DNA from: a virus
Reading direction: 5' to 3' (one strand)
IMG/VR virus record: IMGVR_UViG_3300046750_000091
Span: 1 to 31,881 of that record
Length of the DNA: 31,881 bases
The notes under the pieces are model-generated. The model searched no databases and was not told the origin of the DNA. It worked only from the letters and a program-made list of their open reading frames with translations. The number at the start of each line of letters is the position of its first letter. The first letter of the stretch is position 1. Both the position numbers and the translations under genes were made by a program. Positions 15,445-24,494 of the stretch are shown here, one piece after another.

Positions 15445-18400
15445 TGGCTGATAATCCGTACCTAGACTTGGACAAGCCTAAAGAGACTGTCGAAGACTCC
15501 AACCCATACCTGCAAGCAGAAGACACTGGGCGCAATCGAGAGCAGTTCGGAGAAGGAACTATTGCCCGTGAGTTTGTCGAGGGTGTTGGCTCTGGTTTGA
15601 TCGGCATCGGAGAAGGTGTCGTGGGCCTTGGAGCATTAGGCGTGGACCTCGTTGCAGGCACAGATTATGCGGATAACGTCACAGAGACGGCTGAGTATCT
15701 TAGAGATGTAGCGGGTTTTGATCCCGAAGGCATCGTGGGTAAAGGCGCAGAAGTAATCACACAATTTGTCGTACCTGGGGTGGGTGTTGCTGGCAAAGTA
15801 GGCAAAGGGTTTATGAAAGCTAGACAACTTGCTGGTAAGACAGGAAAGCTTTCTAAGACTGAACGAACCAACCTAGCACTGAGAGAACTTGGTGCAGTTG
15901 CTGGGGTTGAGATGGCAGTGTCCGGAGACAACAGCACTACCATTGGGGATTGGGTCGAGATGGGTCCAACTCAAACTACAGACTTGATCGGGCTTGAGGG
16001 CACAGAAAAAAATCTGGCTCGAGTAGGTAACAGGCTTAAAGTTATGGCAGAAGCAGGGGTCATAGGCGGAACAATCCAAGCAGGCTTGTCCAAAGCGGGT
16101 AAGACTATTGGGGACGCGAAGGTTACAAAAGATGTAGCGGGTGCAACAAAACGTAAGATCGATGCTGCAGGCACTTATCTTGACGAACTGGTGGACAAAC
16201 GAACCTTGAACGCGCCGGGCGATGACCTGTCTGGTCTAGAGAAAGGTATAGCTGAAGCAGTTATCTTTACTCGATACCGTGGAGCAACTCCTGCACAGAT
16301 CGCAGAGAAACGTCTGTTGTTAGATGGTCAGATTAAACCTGAGTTAGACAAAGCCGGACGTATCTTTAACAATATTGAAGCTGACTTGGACAAAGTTATA
16401 AAGGCTATGCCGAGTGGTTCTACGTTGGATAAGACCGACACGCTAAACAAAGTCCTAGATTATATGCGGATCTCAGATCCTGCTGCAAAGAAAACTGCGT
16501 TTAACTCTTTGCCTAAAGAGATACGTCGAGACGCAGCTAAGATGCGTGATCATGTGGACACACTGAGCCAAGGCGTATTAGACAGTAAGTTTTTGAACGA
16601 TAACAACTTCATGACTAAAGATGGTCGTATGATTAAAGACGTTATCCAAGATGGACTCGGCAGTTATGTTCGACGCAGATACAAAATATTTGAGGATGCG
16701 AACTACACTCCGGATGAAAAAACAATAAAGGTGGCTGACAATTACTTCCGTAAAAACAAGCGGTTAATTGGTAAAGAGCTAACTAGGTTGGCAAGAGCAG
16801 ACGTTGACGATGTATTCAATGACCAGTTTTTAAGATCTAACGGCCTTGATCGTACAGGCACGGGGGATAAACAGATCATTACTGTTCTGGGTCAGCCTAC
16901 CGACACAGTCGTAAAGAAAGCCCGTGAAGGATACTTGAACAGGTACTCGTTGAAGAAGAACGAGAAGTTGAAGGGCGGCTTTGTTGCAAAAGACCGTTTG
17001 GATACAGGGATGTTTATCTCCAGGGAAAAGATTGCTCCGGCTCTACGTTCTCTTTTAGGAGAGGTCGATGATCCTCGAGCCGCTGTCCTTGGTACTGTGG
17101 CAGACTTGGCTCAGTTCAATGCTATCGACGATTACTTTGGCACTATTGCTAAGATGGCAGAGACAAACACAGGCATAGGAAAGTTCTTTCGTAACGGGAA
17201 AGATTTAAGTGAGGCTCAAAAGAAAGAGTTAACCCGCCGTGGATATATCAAACTAGGTGGGGATGATGGCGCAGCAAGTGTCCTCGGATCTACAGGTAAG
17301 AACGCTGACGCAGAAAAACTAATTGGTCGAACAGGTTGGGGTAGCTTGGACGGACACTACGTCCCCAAGCAAATCTATAAAGATCTTACTAATCAGGTGG
17401 CTGGCGAATCTAACTGGGGCGTGGAAATGCTGAAGGGTGGTTTAGGTGTTGCCCTTAAAGCCAAGGGTTTATCCCAGTATTCCAAAACAGTTCTGTCTCC
17501 AATCACTCAAATTCGAAACTTCACAACCGCTGTTATGTTTGCAACGGCAAACGGGAACATGCCTGTGCTTGGTCGAGGAAGTAACTTCAAGGATTCTGCA
17601 ACGGCAGTCTTCTCGGATATCTTTAACAAGGGCAGCGAGGCTGTGTTTGATGATCTAGCTGACGCTCAACGCAGAGGAATCTTAGGAACAAATGCAGAGT
17701 TAAGGGAGATTCAAGACCAGTTAAGTAAAGGTATTGGGTACTCAAACTCCGCAGAAGTTCGTCCTAGAAACTTTATCGAGGCTGTCAGAGGTAAGACAAC
17801 TGACAACAAATACGCAAAAGGTGTGGGTAAAGTAGCTTCTGGTTTTGAGAAAGCATATCAGGGATCAGACGATCTTTGGAAATACTTCTCGTACCATTCT
17901 GAGCAGGCTAAGATACGACACGCATTGGACGGAGTGTCCGAAGCAGACAAGATTAAGTATCTGACTAAGAACATGGATGATGTTACTATCGAATCGCAAC
18001 AAGCAATTCGAAATGGAACTGCTGATATTGATGAGTTGATCAAGACTCGCGCTGCACAGATCGTGCGAGACACTGTGCCAAACTATAACAAAGGTGCATC
18101 TGAGTTTATCAAGCTTGGACGAAAGCTGCCGTTTGGAAACTTCATCACGTTCCCTGCTGAAATGTATCGTACAAGTTTTAATATTGTTCGCCAAAGTTTG
18201 GACGATATGGCTTCGGACATCCCTGCTATACAGGCTAGAGGTCGGCAACGTATGATTGGGTTTGCAACTACTACTGCAGTTGTTCCTGCCGCTGCGCTAG
18301 AAATGGCATACGCTGTGACAGACGTGACTCGAGAAGAGATGGAAGCGTTCAAGAGATCCTTTGGTGCACCTTGGATGAAAGGCGCAACTCTGATTCCAAC

Positions 18401-19559
18401 AGGTCGAACAGAAGACGGGAAGATCAAGTACATCAATTACAGTACCTCGAATCCGTATGACGTGCTGTCTAGGTTTGCCAACCGCGCTCTTACTGAAGCG
18501 GACGCTGCTATGGCAGAAGGAAAAGACCTTGATCAGTGGATCGTGGATGTAGGTATCGGAACGTTAGGCGAGGCGTTTGCTCCGTTCTTAGACGAAGCCA
18601 TGCTAACAGACGCCCTTTTAGATATCTCTTACCGTGGTGGGCGCACATCTACAGGGGCTCAAGTATATAACCCCGAGGACAATGGAGCTACCAAACTATT
18701 CAAGATGTCAGGTCATGTGGCGAACACAATGATTCCAAACGTTCTGGCTGTCGCGGATATATCTGGTGGTAAAATTGAGGCCAGCCGCGCAGTTCGCGGT
18801 CTTGTCGGAGACGGACTTGGCATCGATGCCATATCTTCTCAAGACAAAATGGGGCGTCAAAGAACTTGGAAGCAGGAGCTTGCGAGGTTGTCTACTGGTG
18901 TATCCGAGCAAGAGTTTGATCCAAAGCAAGGTCTTAGGTTTGCAGCCTACGGATTCCAACGGGGACAGACTGACGCGAAGCGGATGTTCAACAGCCTCAC
19001 AGATGATTTCGGAGTGACTCCGGCACAACTGTTGAAGGGTTATCAAGACGCTAACGAAGCGAAGTATCGCAATGACCGTGGCTACTACCGTATGATTCAA
19101 GACCTTCGGACCATGGGCATCTCAGATTCTGAGATCCGTAGGACTCTTAAAGAGAACAACATCGGTGGTATTAAAGGTATTATGAGAGGTGAGTTTGAGC
19201 CATTTAAAATTACGCCTGACACATATAAGAAGCTTCTAAGAGTAGATGCCCTGGATAGTTTGCCTCGAGACGCAATCCAAAATGTGCAGGACAACATGAG
19301 AAATCTTCCGCTTGATCCACAAGTTAAAGACAGACGTGAGATAAAACCTGTCGAGATTGCTCCTTCGGCTCCACAATCAAACCCGTACTTGCAGGCTCCA
19401 AGCAACCCTGCTCCTGCAAATCCGTATTTAAATCTGGATCAGAGCAGTTTGCCACAAGCTCCAATACGGCAAGCCAGTAACAGAGGTCCCATAAGTCCTG
19501 AGTTGTTAGGCGGCAATGCACAGGAACGTGCGGCTAACGCTTTCTTACAAGACAGTTAA
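15444..19559 (+). CDS. Giant internal virion/ejection protein (1371 residues) with NPYL motifs at both ends
   Basis: A 1371-residue protein, the largest in the window and the last of the structural operon. NPYL occurs at residues 4 and 20 and again at 1313 and 1326. Near the N-terminus is a Gly/Val/Ile-rich segment (about 46-75), which could be membrane-active, then a Lys/Gly region, and long helical stretches to about 1270 (for example KYFSYHSEQAKIRHALDGVS). Large helical proteins here are usually the last core protein, released first with the DNA. No lysozyme or transglycosylase catalytic motif was recognised. Its TAA abuts, with no base between, the opposing stop codon of the replication operon. 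Confidence 0.7.
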   Translation: MADNPYLDLDKPKETVEDSNPYLQAEDTGRNREQFGEGTIAREFVEGVGSGLIGIGEGVVGLGALGVDLVAGTDYADNVTETAEYLRDVAGFDPEGIVGKGAEVITQFVVPGVGVAGKVGKGFMKARQLAGKTGKLSKTERTNLALRELGAVAGVEMAVSGDNSTTIGDWVEMGPTQTTDLIGLEGTEKNLARVGNRLKVMAEAGVIGGTIQAGLSKAGKTIGDAKVTKDVAGATKRKIDAAGTYLDELVDKRTLNAPGDDLSGLEKGIAEAVIFTRYRGATPAQIAEKRLLLDGQIKPELDKAGRIFNNIEADLDKVIKAMPSGSTLDKTDTLNKVLDYMRISDPAAKKTAFNSLPKEIRRDAAKMRDHVDTLSQGVLDSKFLNDNNFMTKDGRMIKDVIQDGLGSYVRRRYKIFEDANYTPDEKTIKVADNYFRKNKRLIGKELTRLARADVDDVFNDQFLRSNGLDRTGTGDKQIITVLGQPTDTVVKKAREGYLNRYSLKKNEKLKGGFVAKDRLDTGMFISREKIAPALRSLLGEVDDPRAAVLGTVADLAQFNAIDDYFGTIAKMAETNTGIGKFFRNGKDLSEAQKKELTRRGYIKLGGDDGAASVLGSTGKNADAEKLIGRTGWGSLDGHYVPKQIYKDLTNQVAGESNWGVEMLKGGLGVALKAKGLSQYSKTVLSPITQIRNFTTAVMFATANGNMPVLGRGSNFKDSATAVFSDIFNKGSEAVFDDLADAQRRGILGTNAELREIQDQLSKGIGYSNSAEVRPRNFIEAVRGKTTDNKYAKGVGKVASGFEKAYQGSDDLWKYFSYHSEQAKIRHALDGVSEADKIKYLTKNMDDVTIESQQAIRNGTADIDELIKTRAAQIVRDTVPNYNKGASEFIKLGRKLPFGNFITFPAEMYRTSFNIVRQSLDDMASDIPAIQARGRQRMIGFATTTAVVPAAALEMAYAVTDVTREEMEAFKRSFGAPWMKGATLIPTGRTEDGKIKYINYSTSNPYDVLSRFANRALTEADAAMAEGKDLDQWIVDVGIGTLGEAFAPFLDEAMLTDALLDISYRGGRTSTGAQVYNPEDNGATKLFKMSGHVANTMIPNVLAVADISGGKIEASRAVRGLVGDGLGIDAISSQDKMGRQRTWKQELARLSTGVSEQEFDPKQGLRFAAYGFQRGQTDAKRMFNSLTDDFGVTPAQLLKGYQDANEAKYRNDRGYYRMIQDLRTMGISDSEIRRTLKENNIGGIKGIMRGEFEPFKITPDTYKKLLRVDALDSLPRDAIQNVQDNMRNLPLDPQVKDRREIKPVEIAPSAPQSNPYLQAPSNPAPANPYLNLDQSSLPQAPIRQASNRGPISPELLGGNAQERAANAFLQDS

Positions 19560-19584
19560 CTACAAGAACACTTTCTTCTTGTGG
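19560..19584 (+). terminator. Possible weak terminator at the convergent junction
   Basis: CTACAAGAA (19560-19568) can pair with TTCTTGTGG (19576-19584), with one G-U pair and a 7-base loop. TATTTACTTTT follows on the plus strand. This is the only structure near the end of the structural operon. The T tract is interrupted, so it would be a weak intrinsic terminator. It overlaps the last codons of the opposing gene. Confidence 0.35.
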
Positions 19585-20273
19585 TATTTACTTTTGTATA
19601 GCTTGGTAAAGGACTGAAAGAACTTAGTCGTTACTTTCTTTCTCTGTAGATCACTGCCTTCCTCAACAGCATGAGTCCAATCCTCTCTTTTAAAAGGCAT
19701 TACTTGTATCAATGGTGTCCCTGGTGAATACAATGTTTCTTCCGCAGGTCCCTTATAAATAAAAGGAAAGTTTACTTCGGTAAGACCATCAGTATCTACA
19801 ATGGCTGGTAGTATTTCGAAGTCTCCTCTGTGGTAAAACGGGGAGAAGAAAAGGCAAGAGTACCCCGGAGGAGTTTCAATTCTCCAAGGGCTTACGAACT
19901 TAAAGATAAGACCCCCGTCAGTTTCTTCCGCCAATGGCGATCCGTGGACCTGCTCTCTCCTATGATCTGTTATTACCTCAACGTTTGAATCAGGCCAGTG
20001 AAAACCTAACGTTCCGTTGCTTCCTTTTTTGACCAAGAGTTCCTGCCACAAAGGTATGATGTACCCAGAAGTTAAAAAATCTTGAACCGGAACACACGCT
20101 TTGAGGGTGAGATACTTATCTACAACCCCGTTTATAGCCGTCACGTCCAACTTTCTTTGTGGTCCTATATGACGAGTCATATCTTTGTACCAATTAGGTA
20201 CATGCTTTTTTGCAGGAGTTGGATGCTCTAACTCTATGTACTCTGGTTTTTGGGACGTGAATGTTATCTTCAT
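19560..20273 (-). CDS. Conserved phage protein, DUF6065-like, unknown function
   Basis: A 237-residue protein. The start MKITFTSQKPEYIELEHPTP and the internal pattern of VPNWYKDM, KACVPVQDFLTSGYIIPLWQ, SPWRIETPPGYSCLFFSPF, PAIVDTDG and GTPLIQVMPFKREDW remind me of DUF6065-type beta-barrel proteins, without a search. There is a basic C-terminal helix (TKLYKSKYHKKK). It is the last gene of the replication operon, overlapping the previous stop (ATGA). Conserved Trp/Tyr/Pro positions suggest a ligand-binding pocket. A modified-base or nucleotide role is possible from context only. Confidence 0.6.
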   Translation of the reverse strand: MKITFTSQKPEYIELEHPTPAKKHVPNWYKDMTRHIGPQRKLDVTAINGVVDKYLTLKACVPVQDFLTSGYIIPLWQELLVKKGSNGTLGFHWPDSNVEVITDHRREQVHGSPLAEETDGGLIFKFVSPWRIETPPGYSCLFFSPFYHRGDFEILPAIVDTDGLTEVNFPFIYKGPAEETLYSPGTPLIQVMPFKREDWTHAVEEGSDLQRKKVTTKFFQSFTKLYKSKYHKKKVFL

Positions 20274-20506
20274 TCATCTATCTCTCGATAGGTAAATCCT
20301 TCTCCTGTAACTGCTACATGTAGTCCTTTACCACCAAAGAGTTTTATAAGCTCGTCGGATTCCGCTTCGACTTCTGCTAATACCTCTCGATCTTTAAGGG
20401 CCGCAGCACAGTTTATAGCGATTGCTATGTAGTCTATGATGGCATCGATTTGTAATTGATGCATCTGTTTGAATCCTACAGTTTTAATGTCCTCTAGTTC
20501 CATCAT
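20270..20506 (-). CDS. Small helical protein after DNA polymerase
   Basis: A 78-residue protein started at ATG 20506, which overlaps the polymerase stop (ATGA), with GGGGAGAAA upstream. An alternative in-frame ATG at 20503 would shorten it by one residue. Helices dominate: MHQLQIDAIIDYIAIAINCA then LKDREVLAEVEAESDELIKLF. No catalytic residues are seen. It could be a polymerase accessory factor, but that is only inferred from position. Its stop overlaps the next gene's start by 4 bases. Confidence 0.6.
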   Translation of the reverse strand: MMELEDIKTVGFKQMHQLQIDAIIDYIAIAINCAAALKDREVLAEVEAESDELIKLFGGKGLHVAVTGEGFTYREIDE

Positions 20507-22437
20507 TCTATTTCTCCCCAATGGTCTTTGATATCAACGTCGATCTTGGATGGGATTGCTAAAGGCATTCCGGTCTCCATGATTTCTTTTATTTTAGATG
20601 CCTGTTCGTCACTCTCAATACTAAAACATAACTCGTCGTGCACAGTAAGCATCGGAGTAAGTCCTTCGTTGTAGCAATCAAGCATCGCCTTCTTAGTCTG
20701 GTCGGCTGCTGATCCTTGGATCAACTTGTTTAGTGCCTTGTATGTGAACGCTCTTCGTATGCCCCTGCCCCCAGGACCCCCGTACTCCTTCACAGCTTCG
20801 TCGTAAGGCAGCGGTTTGCCTATTCCGAATGTCACAGGCTCCCAAAGGTGGAAGCGGCATCTACGGCCCATTAGAGTGCGTATCTGACCGTTCTTATCCC
20901 CCTGCTTAGTGGCAAGGTCTGCCAAACCTTTTACGAAAGGAACCTTCGTGTGGTGTCGGCTGATCAAATCCTTGGCTGCTTCTTTAGAAATCCCAAGCTG
21001 ATCAGCTAGTTTTGCCACGCCCATACCGTACATGATTCCAAGGTTCACAGTCTTTGCTTGCTTACGAGTGATGTTTGCAAGGTCCGCTACCATTTGATGC
21101 AGGTCAACATCCCCTGTGTTAAACTCTGAAACGATCTGATCAACGATAGGATTGCGAATCGTGGACGGAACTAACGAAGCAAAGTGAACCAGTAACCTCG
21201 GCTCTTGGCTTGAGTAGTCAAACGATCCCCACTTCTGCCCCTCTTCGGGTATGAATATCCCCCGTATATAACGTTTGATATCTGGGTCCCGAGCAGGAAG
21301 CTGCTGTAGGTTTGGGTTTGAGGAAGAAAATCTTCCGGTAACCGTTCCCCCAGAATCCCTGCGGGTAGAGTGTAGCTCCGTGTGGATTCTTCCGTTGTGC
21401 TCATGACGCAGGATACTATCAATGAAAGTACTGTCGGCTTTGTCAAACTCTCTTAGCTTAACTAAGATCTGTGCAACTCTCTCCGGATGCTCGTTAAGAA
21501 AACTTTTTGTAAACGATGGAGCCCCTTTCTCTGTGCGAGGATATTCCATCTTCAACTTATCAAACATCTTTTGAATAGACGCAGATGCCCAGATGTCTAC
21601 TTCCATCCCTGCTTCTTTCTCCAACATCCCCCTAAGAAGTTTGCTTTGCTTTTGCAGAGCCTTTTTGTTTTCATCGGCTCGATCAAGATCAACACGCACA
21701 CCCTTGGTTCTCATGTCCAAGATACACCGGATCAATCCTGTCTCCATGTTCCAGACATCCCACAACTCTTCTTTGTCCAGATGAACTTTTAACGCAGTCC
21801 ATAGTTTAAGTGTGGCTACCGCATCTTGTTCCGCATAATCCCCCACAAATTTAGGAGGGAGCTTATACATTTCAGACTTAGGGTTGACTCCGAAATCTGC
21901 AGCCGCCGCCTTGAGTAGCTGTTCATTCTTTCGAACCCCTGCATAATCACGGGCCATAGCATCTAGGCCAAACGACCAACGGTTCTCATCGACCAAGGCT
22001 CCGGTCACCATGGTGTCGATGATCCTACCCTTAATCTCCACACCTTCTGCTCTCAACCAACCTGCGTCATAGGTTGCATTGTGCATAATCACATCCATCT
22101 CAGGAACTGATAGCTGTTTCTTGATCCACTTGAGCGTGATCCTCGGGTCCATGTTGTGACCGTTCTCATGCCGCATAGGAAAATACCCTTTGTATTCTCC
22201 GGCAGCGACAGCAATCCCAATGATATGTCCGTTGTTCGTGGCCCATCCAGGGCCGAGTGTGGTGAGGTTAGGGTCTTTTGTTTCCAGATCAACAGCCACC
22301 TCCTTGTACCCTGTAAGATCAGGGAACTCAGTTGGGATGTTCCAATCAGTTTCAATCACGTTCAACTCACCTTTGAGTTGGTAATTAAGATCACTGGAAT
22401 CACCGCTATCTTCTGTAAACAAAAACTTCTGACTCAT
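20503..22437 (-). CDS. polA: Family A DNA polymerase with 3'-5' exonuclease
   Basis: A 644-residue replicative polymerase. Exonuclease: ExoI Asp50/Glu52 (VDLETKD), ExoII around Asn120-Asp124 (NATYD), ExoIII Tyr201-xxx-Asp205. Polymerase: TGRFSSSNPNLQQLP at 367-381, motif A Asp407 (FDYSSQEPR), motif B Arg458-Lys462-Leu466-Tyr470 (RKQAKTVNLGIMYG) and motif C His600-Asp601-Glu602. Leu466 corresponds to Phe762 of E. coli Pol I. There is no 5' nuclease domain, like T7-type enzymes. It lies in the replication operon with primase, helicases and SSB. All key catalytic residues are present, so it should be active and proofreading. Confidence 0.95.
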   Translation of the reverse strand: MSQKFLFTEDSGDSSDLNYQLKGELNVIETDWNIPTEFPDLTGYKEVAVDLETKDPNLTTLGPGWATNNGHIIGIAVAAGEYKGYFPMRHENGHNMDPRITLKWIKKQLSVPEMDVIMHNATYDAGWLRAEGVEIKGRIIDTMVTGALVDENRWSFGLDAMARDYAGVRKNEQLLKAAAADFGVNPKSEMYKLPPKFVGDYAEQDAVATLKLWTALKVHLDKEELWDVWNMETGLIRCILDMRTKGVRVDLDRADENKKALQKQSKLLRGMLEKEAGMEVDIWASASIQKMFDKLKMEYPRTEKGAPSFTKSFLNEHPERVAQILVKLREFDKADSTFIDSILRHEHNGRIHTELHSTRRDSGGTVTGRFSSSNPNLQQLPARDPDIKRYIRGIFIPEEGQKWGSFDYSSQEPRLLVHFASLVPSTIRNPIVDQIVSEFNTGDVDLHQMVADLANITRKQAKTVNLGIMYGMGVAKLADQLGISKEAAKDLISRHHTKVPFVKGLADLATKQGDKNGQIRTLMGRRCRFHLWEPVTFGIGKPLPYDEAVKEYGGPGGRGIRRAFTYKALNKLIQGSAADQTKKAMLDCYNEGLTPMLTVHDELCFSIESDEQASKIKEIMETGMPLAIPSKIDVDIKDHWGEIE

Positions 22438-22757
22438 TTATTTAGCACCTTGTCTAATCTATTAGAGATCTCTTTCTCTCGATCAGAAAAATCTGACCCC
22501 AAAGCGCTATACCCACACTTATCAATCCAAGAATCCTCATGATCTAGCCCGTTCAAAAGACGGGCGGACTTAACCCAATCCATCATGATCGCAACATGTT
22601 GCGCTGTAATGTATCCATGAGTGCGTAGTGCCTCTCGTACTATTATATTCCATCCGTCAGCAATACGCGAGAAGTTATCGTGGGCATCTCCATAGTCCTT
22701 GGCTCTCTGCCCATTGATCAGTTCTTTTGCCTGATCCAATACTTTATCTCTTTTCAT
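22434..22757 (-). CDS. DUF6378-like small protein
   Basis: A 107-residue helical protein. The motif INGQRAKDYGDAHDNFSRIA at 13-32 and the C-terminal AIMMDWVKSARLLNG plus DHEDSWIDKCGYSALG match the pattern I know as DUF6378, a small phage family. By fold it may be related to all-alpha NTP pyrophosphohydrolases (MazG-like), which fits the acidic residues, but the catalytic set was not verified. It is placed between helicase and polymerase with ATGA-type overlaps on both sides, so it is likely co-expressed and might clean or tune nucleotide pools. Confidence 0.7.
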   Translation of the reverse strand: MKRDKVLDQAKELINGQRAKDYGDAHDNFSRIADGWNIIVREALRTHGYITAQHVAIMMDWVKSARLLNGLDHEDSWIDKCGYSALGSDFSDREKEISNRLDKVLNK

Positions 22758-24283
22758 AGCGTGTACCTATACTTGTTACTGGATTGTAGGATATACAGAT
22801 TGTGCCGCGCTCTTGTGATGGCGACATAAAATGCTCGGTGTTCATCATCGGGAAATCTAGTGTCATAACAAGCCTTGGTCGAAGCAGTCCAAACCATACA
22901 GTTGTCATCTTCACCGCCCTTCATGGCGTGGAAAGTCGATACCTTGATACGAGGTTCTGATAGAAGATTCTCTCCTCTGCGAAAGATAGCGTCGATGTAC
23001 TCCTGCTCCGCACCAGATACGTTGAAGATTTCATACCCCCCGTAAGCTGCATCTTTCAGTAGACCGTAATCTTTCATCAGTTCTCTCATAGACAACATGG
23101 TCTCTGCGGGTAAGGCATCGAGCAACTGCGTAGCTCCTCGGCGCACAACTGCATCTACGCCCTGTTTCTTTACAGACTCGTAGATCCTTTTGACCTCGGG
23201 CAACGTTATAGACTCATCTTTACACAGGCTTTCCCAAGCCAATAGGTTGTGCACTAACGTTTCGGAAAGACTAGACTTACCATTGCGTGAGTATTTGTAA
23301 CCCTGTCCTCGCAACCAGTTCGCCATCTCAGATACATATCCATTAGTCCTTGCCATCAATGTCCAAGACCCCTCATGGATTGGAGCTTCAGACAGGTAGT
23401 TGACGTACTCTACCTTGCCTTCTTCCTCACGGGCAGTGAACACCTTCTCATGCCGACCAGTAATTCTTTTAGATATTGACTGCGCGAGTCGGTGAACCGA
23501 CTTGGGAATGCGATACGACTGACTAAGAACCTCGATGTTGTCAGAACTTTTGTTGAACTCTGATACTTCGACCCCCGTCCATCGGTGGATAGCCTGATCA
23601 TCATCCCCTGCAATCCAAACAAACTCAGACTTTTCCGCTATCTTTCTCGCCATATCCCACTGCAGTGGAGTGAAGTCTTGAGCCTCATCAATAAACAAGT
23701 AGTCCAGATTAGGAGTCTCACCGTGCTCGATAAACTTCTCGATCATGTCTACAAAATCATACTTGTCTGTAGACATTTTGTATTCAGCTAACTGTTTAGA
23801 TAGCTGATCCAACTTGGCGTGGAACAAATTCCAATCGGCTTCCTCATTGTACTCCTGATCGATACTGATCTTTCTCAAACGTGCGCGATTATCTAGCTGA
23901 AGATACCGAGCACCTGACCCTCCAACCGTGGGCAATGTAACACCACCGTCTAAAGACGTGTAGTCTTTGCCTTCAAACGTCAGGCCAATCTCTCTGCCTA
24001 TGTTGGCATAGTCCTCGGGCCCCATGATATCAGTAGTCTTGAGACCCAGACTATGGAATCCAAAGGCATGTGTAGTCTTCATGTAAGGAAAGTCTTTGGG
24101 CTCTAGCTTGAACTTAACACAGGCTCGAGCAATCATTTCCTCGATGGCCTTTCTTGTAAAAGAAATAACTCCAATACGAGAGGGATGAGCGCCGGAGTCT
24201 AGTGCCGCCTCTATCTCTTGTATCAAGCGATAAGTTTTACCACACCCAGGTGGACCTAGCAGAAGCTTACTGTTCTGTATCAT
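22754..24283 (-). CDS. Superfamily 1 DNA helicase, UvrD/Rep-like
   Basis: A 509-residue ATP-driven DNA helicase. Walker A is GPPGCGKT (10-17), Walker B DEAQD (199-203, FIDEAQDFTPLQWD), motif III GDDDQAIHRWTG (226-237), motif IV QSYRIP (255-260), motif V STFHAMKGGE (449-458) and motif VI AFYVAITRAR (484-493). The size is small, about 500 residues, because the accessory domains of UvrD are reduced. It most likely unwinds or clears DNA near the fork for the family A polymerase coded nearby. The start follows AGAGGAAAA and overlaps the AlpA-like gene by 17 bases. Confidence 0.92.
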   Translation of the reverse strand: MIQNSKLLLGPPGCGKTYRLIQEIEAALDSGAHPSRIGVISFTRKAIEEMIARACVKFKLEPKDFPYMKTTHAFGFHSLGLKTTDIMGPEDYANIGREIGLTFEGKDYTSLDGGVTLPTVGGSGARYLQLDNRARLRKISIDQEYNEEADWNLFHAKLDQLSKQLAEYKMSTDKYDFVDMIEKFIEHGETPNLDYLFIDEAQDFTPLQWDMARKIAEKSEFVWIAGDDDQAIHRWTGVEVSEFNKSSDNIEVLSQSYRIPKSVHRLAQSISKRITGRHEKVFTAREEEGKVEYVNYLSEAPIHEGSWTLMARTNGYVSEMANWLRGQGYKYSRNGKSSLSETLVHNLLAWESLCKDESITLPEVKRIYESVKKQGVDAVVRRGATQLLDALPAETMLSMRELMKDYGLLKDAAYGGYEIFNVSGAEQEYIDAIFRRGENLLSEPRIKVSTFHAMKGGEDDNCMVWTASTKACYDTRFPDDEHRAFYVAITRARHNLYILQSSNKYRYTL

Positions 24284-24494
24284 AGTCTTTTCCTCTTGGT
24301 CGTTGGTTAACCCAATCCTCTATCTCTTCGAGAACCCAACGGCTGGCGGATCTTCTATTGTGCTCACTGCCAAGCACGATAGGTTGGGGGAAGCTTGAGT
24401 CTGTTTGTGCCAGTTTGTAAACGTATGACTTAGATACCCCAAGCAGATCGGCTACTTCGGATACCCTCATCAGCTTGTTAGAACGGGATGTCAT
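24267..24494 (-). CDS. AlpA-like helix-turn-helix regulator
   Basis: A 75-residue DNA-binding protein. MRVSEVADLLGVSKSYVYKL (from residue 9) is a textbook winged/AlpA-type helix-turn-helix, followed by FPQPIVLG and WVLEEIEDWVNQR, the AlpA/excisionase wing region. The ORF can be extended upstream to 24536, but AAGGAGA 5-6 bases before ATG 24494 makes this start better. It overlaps the end of the primase gene. AlpA-type proteins regulate early genes or excision. Inside a replication operon it may repress that operon or a host prophage-like target. Confidence 0.75.
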   Translation of the reverse strand: MTSRSNKLMRVSEVADLLGVSKSYVYKLAQTDSSFPQPIVLGSEHNRRSASRWVLEEIEDWVNQRPRGKDYDTEQ

